37,603 nt of DNA, from positions 1-37,603 of the forward strand of contig JAJFFL010000155.1 of assembly GCA_021776705.1 (NCBI GenBank). Direction: 5' to 3'. The DNA comes from Alphaproteobacteria bacterium (GTDB taxonomy: Bacteria; Pseudomonadota; Alphaproteobacteria; Caulobacterales; Maricaulaceae). The notes under the pieces are model-generated. The model ran no database searches and was not told where the DNA came from. It worked only from the letters and a program-made list of their open reading frames with translations. How positions within the stretch are numbered: the stretch's first letter is position 1; the number at the start of each line of letters is the position of its first letter. Below are positions 18,438 to 28,194 of the stretch, piece by piece. The translations under genes and the position numbers were made by a program.

Positions 18438-21400
18438 ATGCGCATCGAACGCCGATTCACCGTCGAAGGGGAAGATCCTTATTCCCGGATCGCTTTTCGC
18501 AGCGCCGTGAGTGAACTGCATGGCCTCGACGGCGCTTCGGTAGGCGTCCCCGTGAACGTCGAAGCGCCGGAGGCGTGGAGCCAGACGGCGGTCGACATCC
18601 TGGCGCAAAAATATCTGCGGCGCGGCGGCGTGCCGGCGGCGCTCAAGTCCGTCGTCGAAAAAGGCGTGCCGGCGTGGCTGCGCCGTCGCCGCGCCGACGA
18701 CAAGGCCCTGGCCGACATCGTCGAGTCCGACCGGTCCACGTCCGAAACCTCGGCCAAGCAGGTGTTCGACCGCATGGCCGGCGCTTGGACTTATTGGGGT
18801 TGGAAAGAAGGCCATTTCCGCGACGAGAGCGACGCGCGCGCTTTTTTCGACGAAATCCGCTACATGCTCGCCGCCCAGATCGCCGCGCCGAACAGCCCGC
18901 AATGGTTCAACACCGGATTGCATTGGGCCTACGGCCTCGACGGCGGCCCTCAGGGCCATTGGTATGTCGATCCCGACACCGGTCGGGCGCGCAAGACCGA
19001 CAACGCTTACGAACGACCGCAACCGCACGCGTGCTTCATTCAGCATGTCGACGACGACCTCCTCGCCGAAGGGGGGATCATGGATCTCTGGACCCGCGAA
19101 GCGCGGCTGTTCAAATTCGGCTCGGGCGCCGGATCCAACTATTCCTCGATCCGCGGACGCGGCGAGCCGCTGTCGGGCGGCGGTGAATCGTCGGGGCTCT
19201 TGAGTTTCCTCAAAGTCGGCGACGCGGCGGCCGGCGCGATCAAGTCCGGCGGAGTCACTCGTCGCGCCGCCAAGATGGTGGTCGTCGACGTCGACCACCC
19301 GGACATCGAGAGCTTCATCGACTGGAAGGCCAAAGAGGAGCGCAAGGTCGCCGCCTTGGTCGCCGGCTCGCATCTTTTGAAAGCGCGGTTGGAGGCGATC
19401 CTCCGCGCGTGCGTCAATTGCGAGGGGGCGGCCGAAGACTGCCTCGACCCAGAGAAAAATGCCGCCCTGAAGCGCGAGATCAAGGCGGCCCGTCGCGCCG
19501 GCGCGCCGGACGGGGTGATCGCCCAGACCCTGGCGCTCGCCGCCCAGGGCGAGACGGACCTCGATTTCGAAACCTACGACATCGATTGGGACTCGGAGGC
19601 CTACGAGACCGTTTCCGGGCAAAACGCCAACAATTCCGTTCGCATCCCGGACGCCTTCCTGCGCGCCGTCGAAGAAGACGCCGATTGGTCCCTGGTGCGC
19701 CGCACCGACGGCCTCACCTCCAAGACCGTGCGGGCGCGGGACCTGTGGCGCAAGATCGCGCGCGCGGCCTGGGCTTCCGCCGACCCGGGCGTGCAATTCC
19801 ATGACACGATCAACGCCTGGAATACGTGCGCCGCGAGCGGCGAAATCCGCGCGTCGAACCCGTGTTCGGAATACATGTTCCTCGACGACACCGCCTGCAA
19901 CCTCGCGTCGTTGAACCTGAAATCGTTTCTGCGCGACCACGGCGAGTTCGACACCGAGGCCTTTGCGCACGCCGTCCGGCTGTGGACCGTGGCGCTCGAC
20001 GTTTCGGTGTCCATGGCGTCGTTTCCTTCGAAGAACATCGCCAAGCGGTCGGCGGAATTTCGCACCCTCGGATTGGGCTACGCCAACCTTGGCGGCCTCC
20101 TTATGTCGACCGGTCTCGCCTACGACAGCCGCGAAGGCCGCGCCGCGGCGGCGGCCATTACAGCACTGCTGTCGGCGACAGCCTACCGCACGTCGGCCGA
20201 GCTCGCCGCGGCGCTTGAGCCGTTTCCGGCGTACGCGACAAACCAGGTCCACGCCCTGCGGGTGTTGCGCAATCACGCCCGCGCCGCCTACGGGATTGGC
20301 GAGGCGCACGAGTTTGAAGACGTCAACGTTCCACCGTTGCCGCTCGACGTCGACGGCTGTCCCTTTCCGGGTCTCGCCGAGGCCGTTGGTGACGCCTGGG
20401 AGGCGACGCTTGAAGCCGCCGAGACCCACGGCTTGCGCAACGCCCAGACCACCGCCATCGCGCCGACCGGCACGATCGGTCTGGTCATGGACTGCGACAC
20501 CACCGGAATCGAACCGGACTTCGCGCTGGTGAAATTCAAGAAACTCGCCGGCGGCGGCTTCTTCAAGATTATCAATCGCTCGGCGCCCGCTGCGCTGCAG
20601 GCGTTGGGCTACACGCCGGCGGAAATCGCGGAAATTGAAATCTATGCGCTTGGCCGCGGCACTCTCGAGGGCGCGCCGTCGGTGGGGTGGGAGACTTTGA
20701 GGGCCAAAGGCTTCACCGACCTCGAAATCCGCACCGTCGAAGACTCGCTCGCCGACGCGTTCGACATCCGCTTCGCCTTCAACCGGTGGACGTTGGGCGA
20801 CGGATTCCTCACCGACGCGCTCGGCATTCCCTCCGAAGACTTGAATCAGCCCGGCTTCGACGTGCTGACCGCGATCGGGTTCAGCGCCCGCGAAGTCGAA
20901 GAAGCCAACACCTACTGCTGCGGCGCAATGACGCTTGAAGGCGCGCCGCACTTGAAACTGGAACACCTGCCGGTGTTCGACTGCGCCGCGCCTTGCGGGC
21001 GGACCGGAACGCGGGCGCTGTCGATCAACGCGCACATCCACATGATGGCCGCGGTGCAGCCCTACGTCTCGGGAGCGATCTCAAAAACCATCAACATGCC
21101 GAACGCCGCCACGATCAACGATTGCTCCACCGCTTACGCCAAGGCCTGGAGCCTCGGCCTCAAGTCGGTCGCGCTTTACCGCGACGGCTCCAAGTTGTCG
21201 CAACCGCTCGCCAGCGCCCTACTCGACGCAGTGGAGCTCGAGGCTTTGGAAGACGTTGTCGAGCAACCGCGCGCGGCGGCCTCGCGCGTTCTCGCGGAGC
21301 GTGTTGTGGAACGCGTTGTCGAGCGTGTCGTCGAACAACCGATGTCGCGCCGCCGTCTGCCCGACCGGCGCAAAGGCTACATTCAAAAGGCGACGGTCGG

Positions 21401-22094
21401 CGGCCACAAGGTCTACCTTCACACCGGCGAATTCGACGACGGCGATCTCGGCGAAATCTTTCTCGACATGCACAAGGAAGGCGCCGCGTTTCGGTCGCTG
21501 ATGAACAATTTCGCGATCGCGATTTCCATCGGCCTGCAGTACGGCGTGCCGCTGGAAGAATTCGTCGACGCCTATGTGTTCACCCGTTTCGACCCGGCGG
21601 GTCCGGTGACCGGCAACGACCGCATCAAACAGGCGACGTCGATCCTCGACTCCCTCTTCCGAGAACTCGCGGTGTCCTATCACGGGCGCGACGATCTCGC
21701 CCACGTCGACCCAAGCCGCGCCGCGTCCGACGGACTCGGCGGCGGCGTCAAGGAAGGCCGATTGGAACAAGCGCCGGAGGAGGCCGCCAGCCTGATCTCG
21801 AAGGGGTTCAGCCGCGGCCGGGCTCCCGAGAACCTGATCCTGTTGGCCGACGCCGCCCGACGGCTCAAGGCCCGCATGCCCGGCGGCGGCGACATCGCCG
21901 CCGCGCCGGACGCCGGCTTTGTCGAAACCAGCCCTCCAGCGGGGCCGGGAGCGCGCGACAGAGCGCACGCGGAAGAGGCGAGAATCAAGGGCTACGCCGG
22001 CGATCCATGCCCCGAATGCGGTTCCTTCACGCTGGTGCGATCCGGCACGTGCATGAAGTGCGACACGTGCGGCACATCAACCGGCTGCAGCTGA
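18438..22094 (+). CDS. nrdJ: Vitamin B12-dependent ribonucleotide reductase
   Basis: [97 protein letters not shown]-terminal [28 protein letters not shown]. Start at 18438 ATG (or 18435 GTG). Confidence 0.96.
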   Translation: MRIERRFTVEGEDPYSRIAFRSAVSELHGLDGASVGVPVNVEAPEAWSQTAVDILAQKYLRRGGVPAALKSVVEKGVPAWLRRRRADDKALADIVESDRSTSETSAKQVFDRMAGAWTYWGWKEGHFRDESDARAFFDEIRYMLAAQIAAPNSPQWFNTGLHWAYGLDGGPQGHWYVDPDTGRARKTDNAYERPQPHACFIQHVDDDLLAEGGIMDLWTREARLFKFGSGAGSNYSSIRGRGEPLSGGGESSGLLSFLKVGDAAAGAIKSGGVTRRAAKMVVVDVDHPDIESFIDWKAKEERKVAALVAGSHLLKARLEAILRACVNCEGAAEDCLDPEKNAALKREIKAARRAGAPDGVIAQTLALAAQGETDLDFETYDIDWDSEAYETVSGQNANNSVRIPDAFLRAVEEDADWSLVRRTDGLTSKTVRARDLWRKIARAAWASADPGVQFHDTINAWNTCAASGEIRASNPCSEYMFLDDTACNLASLNLKSFLRDHGEFDTEAFAHAVRLWTVALDVSVSMASFPSKNIAKRSAEFRTLGLGYANLGGLLMSTGLAYDSREGRAAAAAITALLSATAYRTSAELAAALEPFPAYATNQVHALRVLRNHARAAYGIGEAHEFEDVNVPPLPLDVDGCPFPGLAEAVGDAWEATLEAAETHGLRNAQTTAIAPTGTIGLVMDCDTTGIEPDFALVKFKKLAGGGFFKIINRSAPAALQALGYTPAEIAEIEIYALGRGTLEGAPSVGWETLRAKGFTDLEIRTVEDSLADAFDIRFAFNRWTLGDGFLTDALGIPSEDLNQPGFDVLTAIGFSAREVEEANTYCCGAMTLEGAPHLKLEHLPVFDCAAPCGRTGTRALSINAHIHMMAAVQPYVSGAISKTINMPNAATINDCSTAYAKAWSLGLKSVALYRDGSKLSQPLASALLDAVELEALEDVVEQPRAAASRVLAERVVERVVERVVEQPMSRRRLPDRRKGYIQKATVGGHKVYLHTGEFDDGDLGEIFLDMHKEGAAFRSLMNNFAIAISIGLQYGVPLEEFVDAYVFTRFDPAGPVTGNDRIKQATSILDSLFRELAVSYHGRDDLAHVDPSRAASDGLGGGVKEGRLEQAPEEAASLISKGFSRGRAPENLILLADAARRLKARMPGGGDIAAAPDAGFVETSPPAGPGARDRAHAEEARIKGYAGDPCPECGSFTLVRSGTCMKCDTCGTSTGCS

Positions 22095-22156
22095 GGAGCG
22101 CCTGCGGCCCGCGGCTTGCTTAACCTCAGGGAAACCATGTCGAGGAGGCCGCCGCC

Positions 22157-22657
22157 ATGCGCGCCCGTTTCATCGCCGCTTTGGCCGCGTTCGCGGTCGC
22201 CGGAACCGCGTCAGCCCAGGACGCCGGGCAAATAGCCCGCGTCGAGGCGGGGCTGAAGGCTTGTCCCGGCTGCAATCTCTTTCAAGCGGATTTCTCGTAT
22301 TGGGACATGCCGGGCCGCGACTTTTCCGGGGCGCGGCTTCGCCAAGCGACGTTGACCGCCGGAATCTTCGACGACACGAACTTCGTCGGAGCCGATCTCT
22401 CGATCCTCGACGGAGCCGCCGCGCGGTTTTCCAGCGCCCGGTTTCGCGACGCCGACCTGTCGCGGGCCAATTTCGTCGGGGCCTATCTTGGCTATGCCGA
22501 CTTCGCCGGCGCGGACCTCACGGACGCGGATCTGTCCGGCGCTGAACTGGAAGGCGCGAAAAACCTGACCCAATCGCAGCTGGACGCGGCCTGCGGCGAT
22601 TCTTCCACGCAACTCCCCTCGCCTTTGACGATAAGGGATTGCGGGTCTCCTTTCTAA
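22157..22657 (+). CDS. Secreted pentapeptide-repeat protein (paralog 1 of 4)
   Basis: Signal peptide MRARFIAALAAFAVAGTASAQ; CPGCNLFQADFSYWDMPGRDFSGARLRQATL...FVGADLSILDGAAARFSSARFRDADLSRANFVGAYLGYADFAGADLTDADLSGAELEGA; C-term LTQSQLDAACGDSSTQLPSPLTIRDC. Confidence 0.92.
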   Translation: MRARFIAALAAFAVAGTASAQDAGQIARVEAGLKACPGCNLFQADFSYWDMPGRDFSGARLRQATLTAGIFDDTNFVGADLSILDGAAARFSSARFRDADLSRANFVGAYLGYADFAGADLTDADLSGAELEGAKNLTQSQLDAACGDSSTQLPSPLTIRDCGSPF

Positions 22658-22743
22658 GGACTTACAAGGATTTAAGTACTTTCCTCCGGCGCATCGGGGT
22701 ACCTCTGAGACCGACCTAGACGGAACCGGACAAGGAGGACGCG

Positions 22744-24465
22744 GTGCGCGGAGCGCTTCTCACCGCCGTATTCATGATCGTCTTCGCGAGCCCCGCGTTC
22801 GCGCAAAAGGACGACGTGAAGAAAACCAAGGCGATCGGGGGCGTCTGCTCCGATTGCGATTATTCCGGCAACAATCTTAACGGAGCCACGATCAGCGGAA
22901 ACCTGCCGCGGTCGAATTTCTCCGGAGCCAAGCTGCAAAAAACCCGCATCAGCGGCAACCTCACGAATGCGAATTTCGCCCGCGCCGATCTGACGCGCGC
23001 CGTCATCCAGGGCGGCAACATGTCTCAAAGCGATTTTTCGGGAGCGCGGCTGAACCGCGCGGAAATCATGGGCGCCAACTTCTCGGCGTCGGATTTCTCC
23101 AGCGCCGAACTCCAGGAAGCGGAAGTCGTCGGCGCTAATTTTTCAGACGTGACGTTTCTGGGCGCCAAACTCAGTGCTGGGGAGTTTCAGGGCACGACGT
23201 TCGTGCGCGGCGATTTTTCCCGCACTGTTCTTTCCGGTTCGAGTTTCGCCGGCAGCGTCTTCAAGGGCGCGAAGTTCGAGGGCGCCGACCTGTCCGGCTC
23301 CGAGTTTGAAGGCGCCATCTTTGAGAACGCGGTCTTCGCCGACACCAACGTCGAAGGCGCCGATTTCAGCGGCGCCATGTTCGGCGGCGCCGACCTGACG
23401 GGCGCGCGCGGCTTGACCGTCAGCCAACTTGAATCCGCTTGCGGCGACGACGACACCAAGTTGCCCGCGAACCTGTCGGAAACGCCGCTCAAGAGCTGCG
23501 CCGACTACCATTTCGGCAAGAAGTTCGGCTTCAGTTCCCGATACTTTTTCGGCCCGGACGGGGTCGACGTGTTCCAGAATCACCAAAACGGCTTCGTCAT
23601 GCCGGACGTTGATGTCCGCGTGGTTGAGAACGGGCGCGGCGTCTTCGCCATCACCGGCAAAGATGGATCGTTTTCGTTCGTCGTTCCCGATGGCGACCTG
23701 GCCGCGTTCGAAAACTTCGAGGCCTTCGCCGACGCCGCCGAAGCCCTCACCGAATCGCGGATGGCGTTGAACGAAGCCTTCGCGGCGGCGCACGGCGACA
23801 TCGATCTTGAGATGCGCGACGCCATCGACGCCGCGCGCAACGCCCTCAACGAAGTTCAGATCGACCTCGACATCGATCCCACAGACTCGCTCCAGGAAGC
23901 CCGTCGTGCGCTGGAGAGCGCGACTCTTGCGTCTCAGGGCGAATACGTCACCGAGGCCCTCCAGGAAGCGTTGGATGCGTTGGACGACGCCGAAATGGAG
24001 TGGATCGACGCTCGCGACGAGCTTCGAGAAGAACGGCTCGATCGCCGCATCGAAGTCATCGACGCCCGGCGCGACCTCGAGGAATCCCGCGTCGAGCGCG
24101 AGTTCGAAATGCGCGAGCGCGCTCTGGAACGTGAATACACGTCCAAAGAACGCAGCCTGGCGCGTGCCTTTCGCGATCGAGAGCGTGCGATTGAAGTTGA
24201 ACAATCCCTGATCGAACGTCGCCTCGACCGGGCCGACGACAGTGAAACTCGCGCTCTCGAGAACCGGCTGCGCGAGCTCGAAAACGAACTCGAACGTTTG
24301 GAAGGCGAATACGAACAAGCGGAAGCCAAACTCGAAACCGAGCAGGAAGCCGCCGAAGAGCGCTTTGAAGCCGAATACGAAGAACGCCTCCAGCAACTGC
24401 ACGCTGAAATCGACGCCATGATGCACGACATCGAACGCGAGGCTGAAACCGACGTCGAACACTGA
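22744..24465 (+). CDS. Secreted pentapeptide-repeat protein fused to a C-terminal charged coiled coil (paralog 2 of 4)
   Basis: GTG start; MRGALLTAVFMIVFASPAFAQ; CSDCDYSGNNLNGATISGN... ~30 pentapeptides; LTVSQLESACGDDDTKLPANLSETPLKSC; then ~200 aa Glu/Arg-rich helix. Confidence 0.92.
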   Translation: MRGALLTAVFMIVFASPAFAQKDDVKKTKAIGGVCSDCDYSGNNLNGATISGNLPRSNFSGAKLQKTRISGNLTNANFARADLTRAVIQGGNMSQSDFSGARLNRAEIMGANFSASDFSSAELQEAEVVGANFSDVTFLGAKLSAGEFQGTTFVRGDFSRTVLSGSSFAGSVFKGAKFEGADLSGSEFEGAIFENAVFADTNVEGADFSGAMFGGADLTGARGLTVSQLESACGDDDTKLPANLSETPLKSCADYHFGKKFGFSSRYFFGPDGVDVFQNHQNGFVMPDVDVRVVENGRGVFAITGKDGSFSFVVPDGDLAAFENFEAFADAAEALTESRMALNEAFAAAHGDIDLEMRDAIDAARNALNEVQIDLDIDPTDSLQEARRALESATLASQGEYVTEALQEALDALDDAEMEWIDARDELREERLDRRIEVIDARRDLEESRVEREFEMRERALEREYTSKERSLARAFRDRERAIEVEQSLIERRLDRADDSETRALENRLRELENELERLEGEYEQAEAKLETEQEAAEERFEAEYEERLQQLHAEIDAMMHDIEREAETDVEH

Positions 24466-24500
24466 CGTCGACCGTTCTCGCTCAACGGGGAGAAACTTTC

Positions 24501-25280
24501 ATGCGCCTGCTGCTTGCCGCCTTGGTCGCCGGAGCCGCCGTTTCGAGCGCGGCCGTCGCCGACGATGAACGCGAATGTTCCGGCTGCGACTACGCCGGCC
24601 GCAATCTCGCCGACAAAAATTTCACCCGCGTCGATTTCGAGTATTCAACGTTCGCCAACGCCACCCTCACCGGGTCGCGTTTTGCGCACTCCTCGTTCGA
24701 AGGCGCGACGTTCGACGACGCCGACATGCGCGGCGCCAATCTGGCGCATACGGATTTTGAAGGATCCAGCTTTGCGCGCGTCGATTTCACCGACGCCACT
24801 CTGTCGCACAGCGACTTCGACGCCTCCGACGCGCCGGGCGCGATTTTCACGAACGCCGATATCTCACACGTCGACTTTGACGCCTCGGATTTGACCGCCG
24901 CCCAGTTCGGCGGCGCCCAAATTCGCCACGCCGACTTCGACGCTGGACGGCTTGGCGACGCGGTGTTCGACGACGGGCGGCTGATTCATGTCGACTTCGA
25001 CGAATCAATCCTCGATGGCGCGTCCTTCCGGAACGCCTATCTTGAGCACGTCGATTTCGACGGAGCCACGGCCCGCTCTCTCGACTTCACCGGCGCGGAA
25101 TTCCGGATCGTCGACTTCTCCAATGTCGACTTGTCGGACGCGGCCGGCCTGACTGCCGCGCAACTCACGATGGCCTGCGGCACCAATCTCACGCGCGTGC
25201 CTGACGGACTCACGATCCAAAACTGCAAGGACGCGCCTTGGAACGAAGGCCGCTTTTGGAACTCATCCTGGCGCAATTGA
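24501..25280 (+). CDS. Secreted pentapeptide-repeat protein with HxDFD histidine ladder (paralog 3 of 4)
   Basis: Signal peptide; CSGCDYAGRNLADKNFTRVDF...; seven turns (F/L/I)xH(S/T/V/A)(S/D)F(E/D) every 20 aa; LTAAQLTMACGTNLTRVPDGLTIQNC. Confidence 0.93.
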   Translation: MRLLLAALVAGAAVSSAAVADDERECSGCDYAGRNLADKNFTRVDFEYSTFANATLTGSRFAHSSFEGATFDDADMRGANLAHTDFEGSSFARVDFTDATLSHSDFDASDAPGAIFTNADISHVDFDASDLTAAQFGGAQIRHADFDAGRLGDAVFDDGRLIHVDFDESILDGASFRNAYLEHVDFDGATARSLDFTGAEFRIVDFSNVDLSDAAGLTAAQLTMACGTNLTRVPDGLTIQNCKDAPWNEGRFWNSSWRN

Positions 25281-25315
25281 CCTCCGCCAGAACTCAAAAA
25301 ACCCGGGAGACCAAA

Positions 25316-26122
25316 ATGACGACGTTGATCACCGCCGCCGGAGTCGGCGCGCTTGCTCTCGCCGCCTCCGCACTCGCGCACCCAGACGATGACGGCGCGC
25401 GGCGCGACAAGAACATGTGCATTTCGTGCGATTATTCGAACGACGATCTCAGCGGTCGCGACTTCAGCCAAAGGAGCTTCGTCAGCGTCAATTTTGACGG
25501 CGCCAACCTGACAGACGCCACCATCTCGCACTCCTCCCTCGCCAACGCGACGTTTCGCAACGCCACGATGCGTCGCGCGACCATCGCCCACGTCAACGTC
25601 GGCGGCGCCGACTTCTCTCGTTCCGACATGCGCGAATCTCGGCTTCAACACGCCAACTTCGGCGACGCCGGTCTCGGCGAAATCGATTTGACGGCGGCCG
25701 ACGTTCAACACGTCAACTTCGGGTCCGTGGACGGCGACAATCTGATCGCCGACACCGCCACGTTCGACCATGTCAATTTCGGGCACGCGGTCTTGATCAA
25801 GGCGAGATTTGAAGGCGCGAGCTTCGCACATGTGAATTTCGGTCGAGCGCGACTCGCCGACGCGTCTTTCATCGACACGGAAATCTCTGAGTCGAACTTT
25901 CACGACGTCGCGTTCGACAGCTCCGACTTTCGCGGCGCACGCCTTCATGAAGTCGCCTTCGAAGGCGCGGACCTTTCGAGCGCTCGCGGCCTCAATCAGG
26001 GCATGCTCGCCGTCGCCTGCGGGGACAGCGACACGCGGCTGCCGAACGGTCTGACGATCGCCGACTGCGATGACGTGCCCTGGATGGAGAATCGCCGTTC
26101 GCATCGAAACTACGACGATTGA
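25316..26122 (+). CDS. Secreted pentapeptide-repeat protein with HxNFG histidine ladder (paralog 4 of 4)
   Basis: ATG 25316 after GGGAGA; signal peptide MTTLITAAGVGALALAASALA; CISCDYSNDDLSGRDFS...; six His every 20 aa; LNQGMLAVACGDSDTRLPNGLTIADC. Confidence 0.93.
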   Translation: MTTLITAAGVGALALAASALAHPDDDGARRDKNMCISCDYSNDDLSGRDFSQRSFVSVNFDGANLTDATISHSSLANATFRNATMRRATIAHVNVGGADFSRSDMRESRLQHANFGDAGLGEIDLTAADVQHVNFGSVDGDNLIADTATFDHVNFGHAVLIKARFEGASFAHVNFGRARLADASFIDTEISESNFHDVAFDSSDFRGARLHEVAFEGADLSSARGLNQGMLAVACGDSDTRLPNGLTIADCDDVPWMENRRSHRNYDD

Positions 26123-26274
26123 GCACATCCGCGTTGGCGCGCGCGGCATGACGCATGCGCAAGAGTGACGCCGGGCACGGCAAGAGGCCCAGCCTGGCGG
26201 CGTCCCGCGTGCCTCGGCGCCCAGTCGGATAAGCCGGACGTTCGCTCCTCGGACGCCCGGCGGTTCGACTTCGC

Positions 26275-28086
26275 CTAGCTCTTGGCGGTCTCTTTGGGCG
26301 GTTCAACGACGCGGATATGCAATTCCTTCAATTGCTGTGAGGACACGTCCGACGGCGCGTTCATCATCAGATCCTGCGCTTGCTGGTTCATCGGAAACAT
26401 CGTCACTTCACGGATGTTCTCGACGCCCGCAAGCAACATGACGATACGGTCCACCCCCGGCGCGATTCCGCCATGCGGCGGAGCCCCGTAGCGGAAAGCG
26501 TTGAGCATGCCGCCGAACTTGTCTTCGACGATGTCCGGACCATAGCCGGCGATGTCGAACGCCTTGAGCATGATCTCCGGGCGATGGTTCCGGATCGCCC
26601 CAGAGGAAAGCTCCACGCCGTTGCAGACGATGTCGTATTGGTAGGCGAGGATGTCGAGAGGATCCTTTGACTCGAGCGCCTCCATGCCGCCTTGCGGCAT
26701 TGAGAACGGGTTGTGCGAGAAATCGACTTTCTTGTCGTCCTCATTCCACTCGAACATCGGAAAATCGACGATCCAACAAAATTTGAAAACGCCGGGTTCG
26801 ACCAAATTCAACTCCTGGCCGATCTTCGCCCGCGCCGCGCCGGCGAGTTTCACCGCATCGCCGGAGGCTCCCGCCGCGAAGAACAGGGCGTCGCCCGCCT
26901 TGACGCCGGCGTGGTCGGCCATCTCGCGTTGGACGTCTGCTGGAATGAACTTGGCGATCGGCCCCTTTCCGGTCAGACCTTCCGGACCGTCCTCGAAGAC
27001 GACATAGCCAAGGCCCGGCGCCTGCATCTCCTTGCGCGCCCAATCGTTGAGCTTGTCGAAGAACGAACGCGGAAGCGCCCCCGCGCCCGGGGCGGGCACG
27101 CCGCGCACGGTGCCGCCGCCGGAGATGACGTTCTTGAACGCGTTGAAGGTCACGCCGTCGCGCTCGAAGAACGACGTGACATCGCAGTTTTCGATCGGTA
27201 TCCGCAAGTCCGGCTTGTCAGTTCCGAACTTCAGCATCGCGTCGGCGAACGGAATGCGGGGGAACGGCGCCGGACTGACCGCGCGGCCGTCGGCGAAGTC
27301 CTCGAACAATCCGTGCATCACCGGTTCGATCGCCTCAAACACGTCGTCCTGGGTGGCGAAGCTCATTTCCACGTCAAGTTGATAGAATTCGCCCGGACTG
27401 CGATCGGCGCGCGCGTCTTCGTCGCGAAAGCACGGGGCGATCTGGAAGTAGCGATCGAAGCCGGCGACCATGATCAGTTGCTTGAATTGCTGCGGCGCCT
27501 GCGGCAGGGCGTAAAACCGCCCCGGGTGCAAGCGAGACGGCACAAGAAAATCGCGCGCCCCTTCCGGACTCGACGCCGTCAGGATCGGGGTCTGGAATTC
27601 CGTGAATCCCTGATCGGTCATGCGTCGTCGGATTGAGGAGATGATCGCGGACCGCAGAGCGATGTTTCGGTGCAGCGTCTCCCGACGCAAATCCAAAAAC
27701 CGATAGGTGAGCCGCGTCTCTTCCGGGTACTCCGGCTCGCCGAACACCGGCAACGGCAATTCGGCGGCCTCCGAATGGACCTCCAATTCCGTCGCCTTGA
27801 GTTCGATGCCGCCGGTCGGCAAGCTGGCGTTCACGGTGTCGGCGCTGCGCGCGACGACTTCGCCCGTCACCGACACGACGCTCTCCACCCGCATGCGCTC
27901 AAGTCGTTCAAAATGCGGATTGCCAGGCAAAAGCACGCACTGCGTGACGCCGAAATGGTCGCGCAGATCGACGAACAAGAGCCCGCCGTGGTCGCGCTTT
28001 CTGTGGACCCAGCCGGCAAGCCGGACGGTTTGGCCGACGTCTTCGGCGCGCAGCGCGCCGCACGTGTGGGTGCGATAAGCGTGCAT
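26275..28086 (-). CDS. aspS: Aspartyl-tRNA synthetase
   Basis: [46 protein letters not shown]...[24 protein letters not shown]...[44 protein letters not shown] 28086. Confidence 0.97.
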   Translation of the reverse strand: MHAYRTHTCGALRAEDVGQTVRLAGWVHRKRDHGGLLFVDLRDHFGVTQCVLLPGNPHFERLERMRVESVVSVTGEVVARSADTVNASLPTGGIELKATELEVHSEAAELPLPVFGEPEYPEETRLTYRFLDLRRETLHRNIALRSAIISSIRRRMTDQGFTEFQTPILTASSPEGARDFLVPSRLHPGRFYALPQAPQQFKQLIMVAGFDRYFQIAPCFRDEDARADRSPGEFYQLDVEMSFATQDDVFEAIEPVMHGLFEDFADGRAVSPAPFPRIPFADAMLKFGTDKPDLRIPIENCDVTSFFERDGVTFNAFKNVISGGGTVRGVPAPGAGALPRSFFDKLNDWARKEMQAPGLGYVVFEDGPEGLTGKGPIAKFIPADVQREMADHAGVKAGDALFFAAGASGDAVKLAGAARAKIGQELNLVEPGVFKFCWIVDFPMFEWNEDDKKVDFSHNPFSMPQGGMEALESKDPLDILAYQYDIVCNGVELSSGAIRNHRPEIMLKAFDIAGYGPDIVEDKFGGMLNAFRYGAPPHGGIAPGVDRIVMLLAGVENIREVTMFPMNQQAQDLMMNAPSDVSSQQLKELHIRVVEPPKETAKS

Positions 28087-28194
28087 GTCCCTGCCTTCAA
28101 ATGGGGAGGTTCCGGGAAGTCGGCGGGACAACGCCTTGGAATCACCTGTGAGTCAAGAATCCGCCTGCGCGACAACGCCGCCGACCGCCGCTAT

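Noticed and set aside
18432-21041. 869-aa minus-strand ORF opposite nrdJ
   Set aside because: Antisense shadow of the NrdJ coding sequence; His/Arg/Gly-rich translation typical of GC-rich reverse frames.
21240-21345. [10 protein letters not shown] repeat in NrdJ as an insertion
   Set aside because: Similar Val/Glu/Arg repeats occur in the linker of many NrdJ proteins; not unusual.
22658-22743. Internal terminator or EcfG-type promoter (GGAAC) between paralogs 1 and 2
   Set aside because: The ACTTA/TAAGT stem is weak without T-run, and GGAAC has no properly spaced GTT -10.
23143-24462. 439-aa minus-strand ORF opposite paralog 2
   Set aside because: Mirror of a repetitive coding region; the plus strand has signal peptide, repeats and caps.
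26123-26274. Possible tRNA or RNA gene after paralog 4 (GGTTCGA present near 26263)
   Set aside because: No matching acceptor, D or anticodon arms; only a T-loop-like heptamer. A GACGCC/GGCGTC hairpin here lacks a T-tract.
27670-28194. N-terminal extension of the rnd ORF (ORF-track start 27670)
   Set aside because: It overlaps aspS antisense; the RNase D domain starts at MSPMKLIST, ATG 28195.
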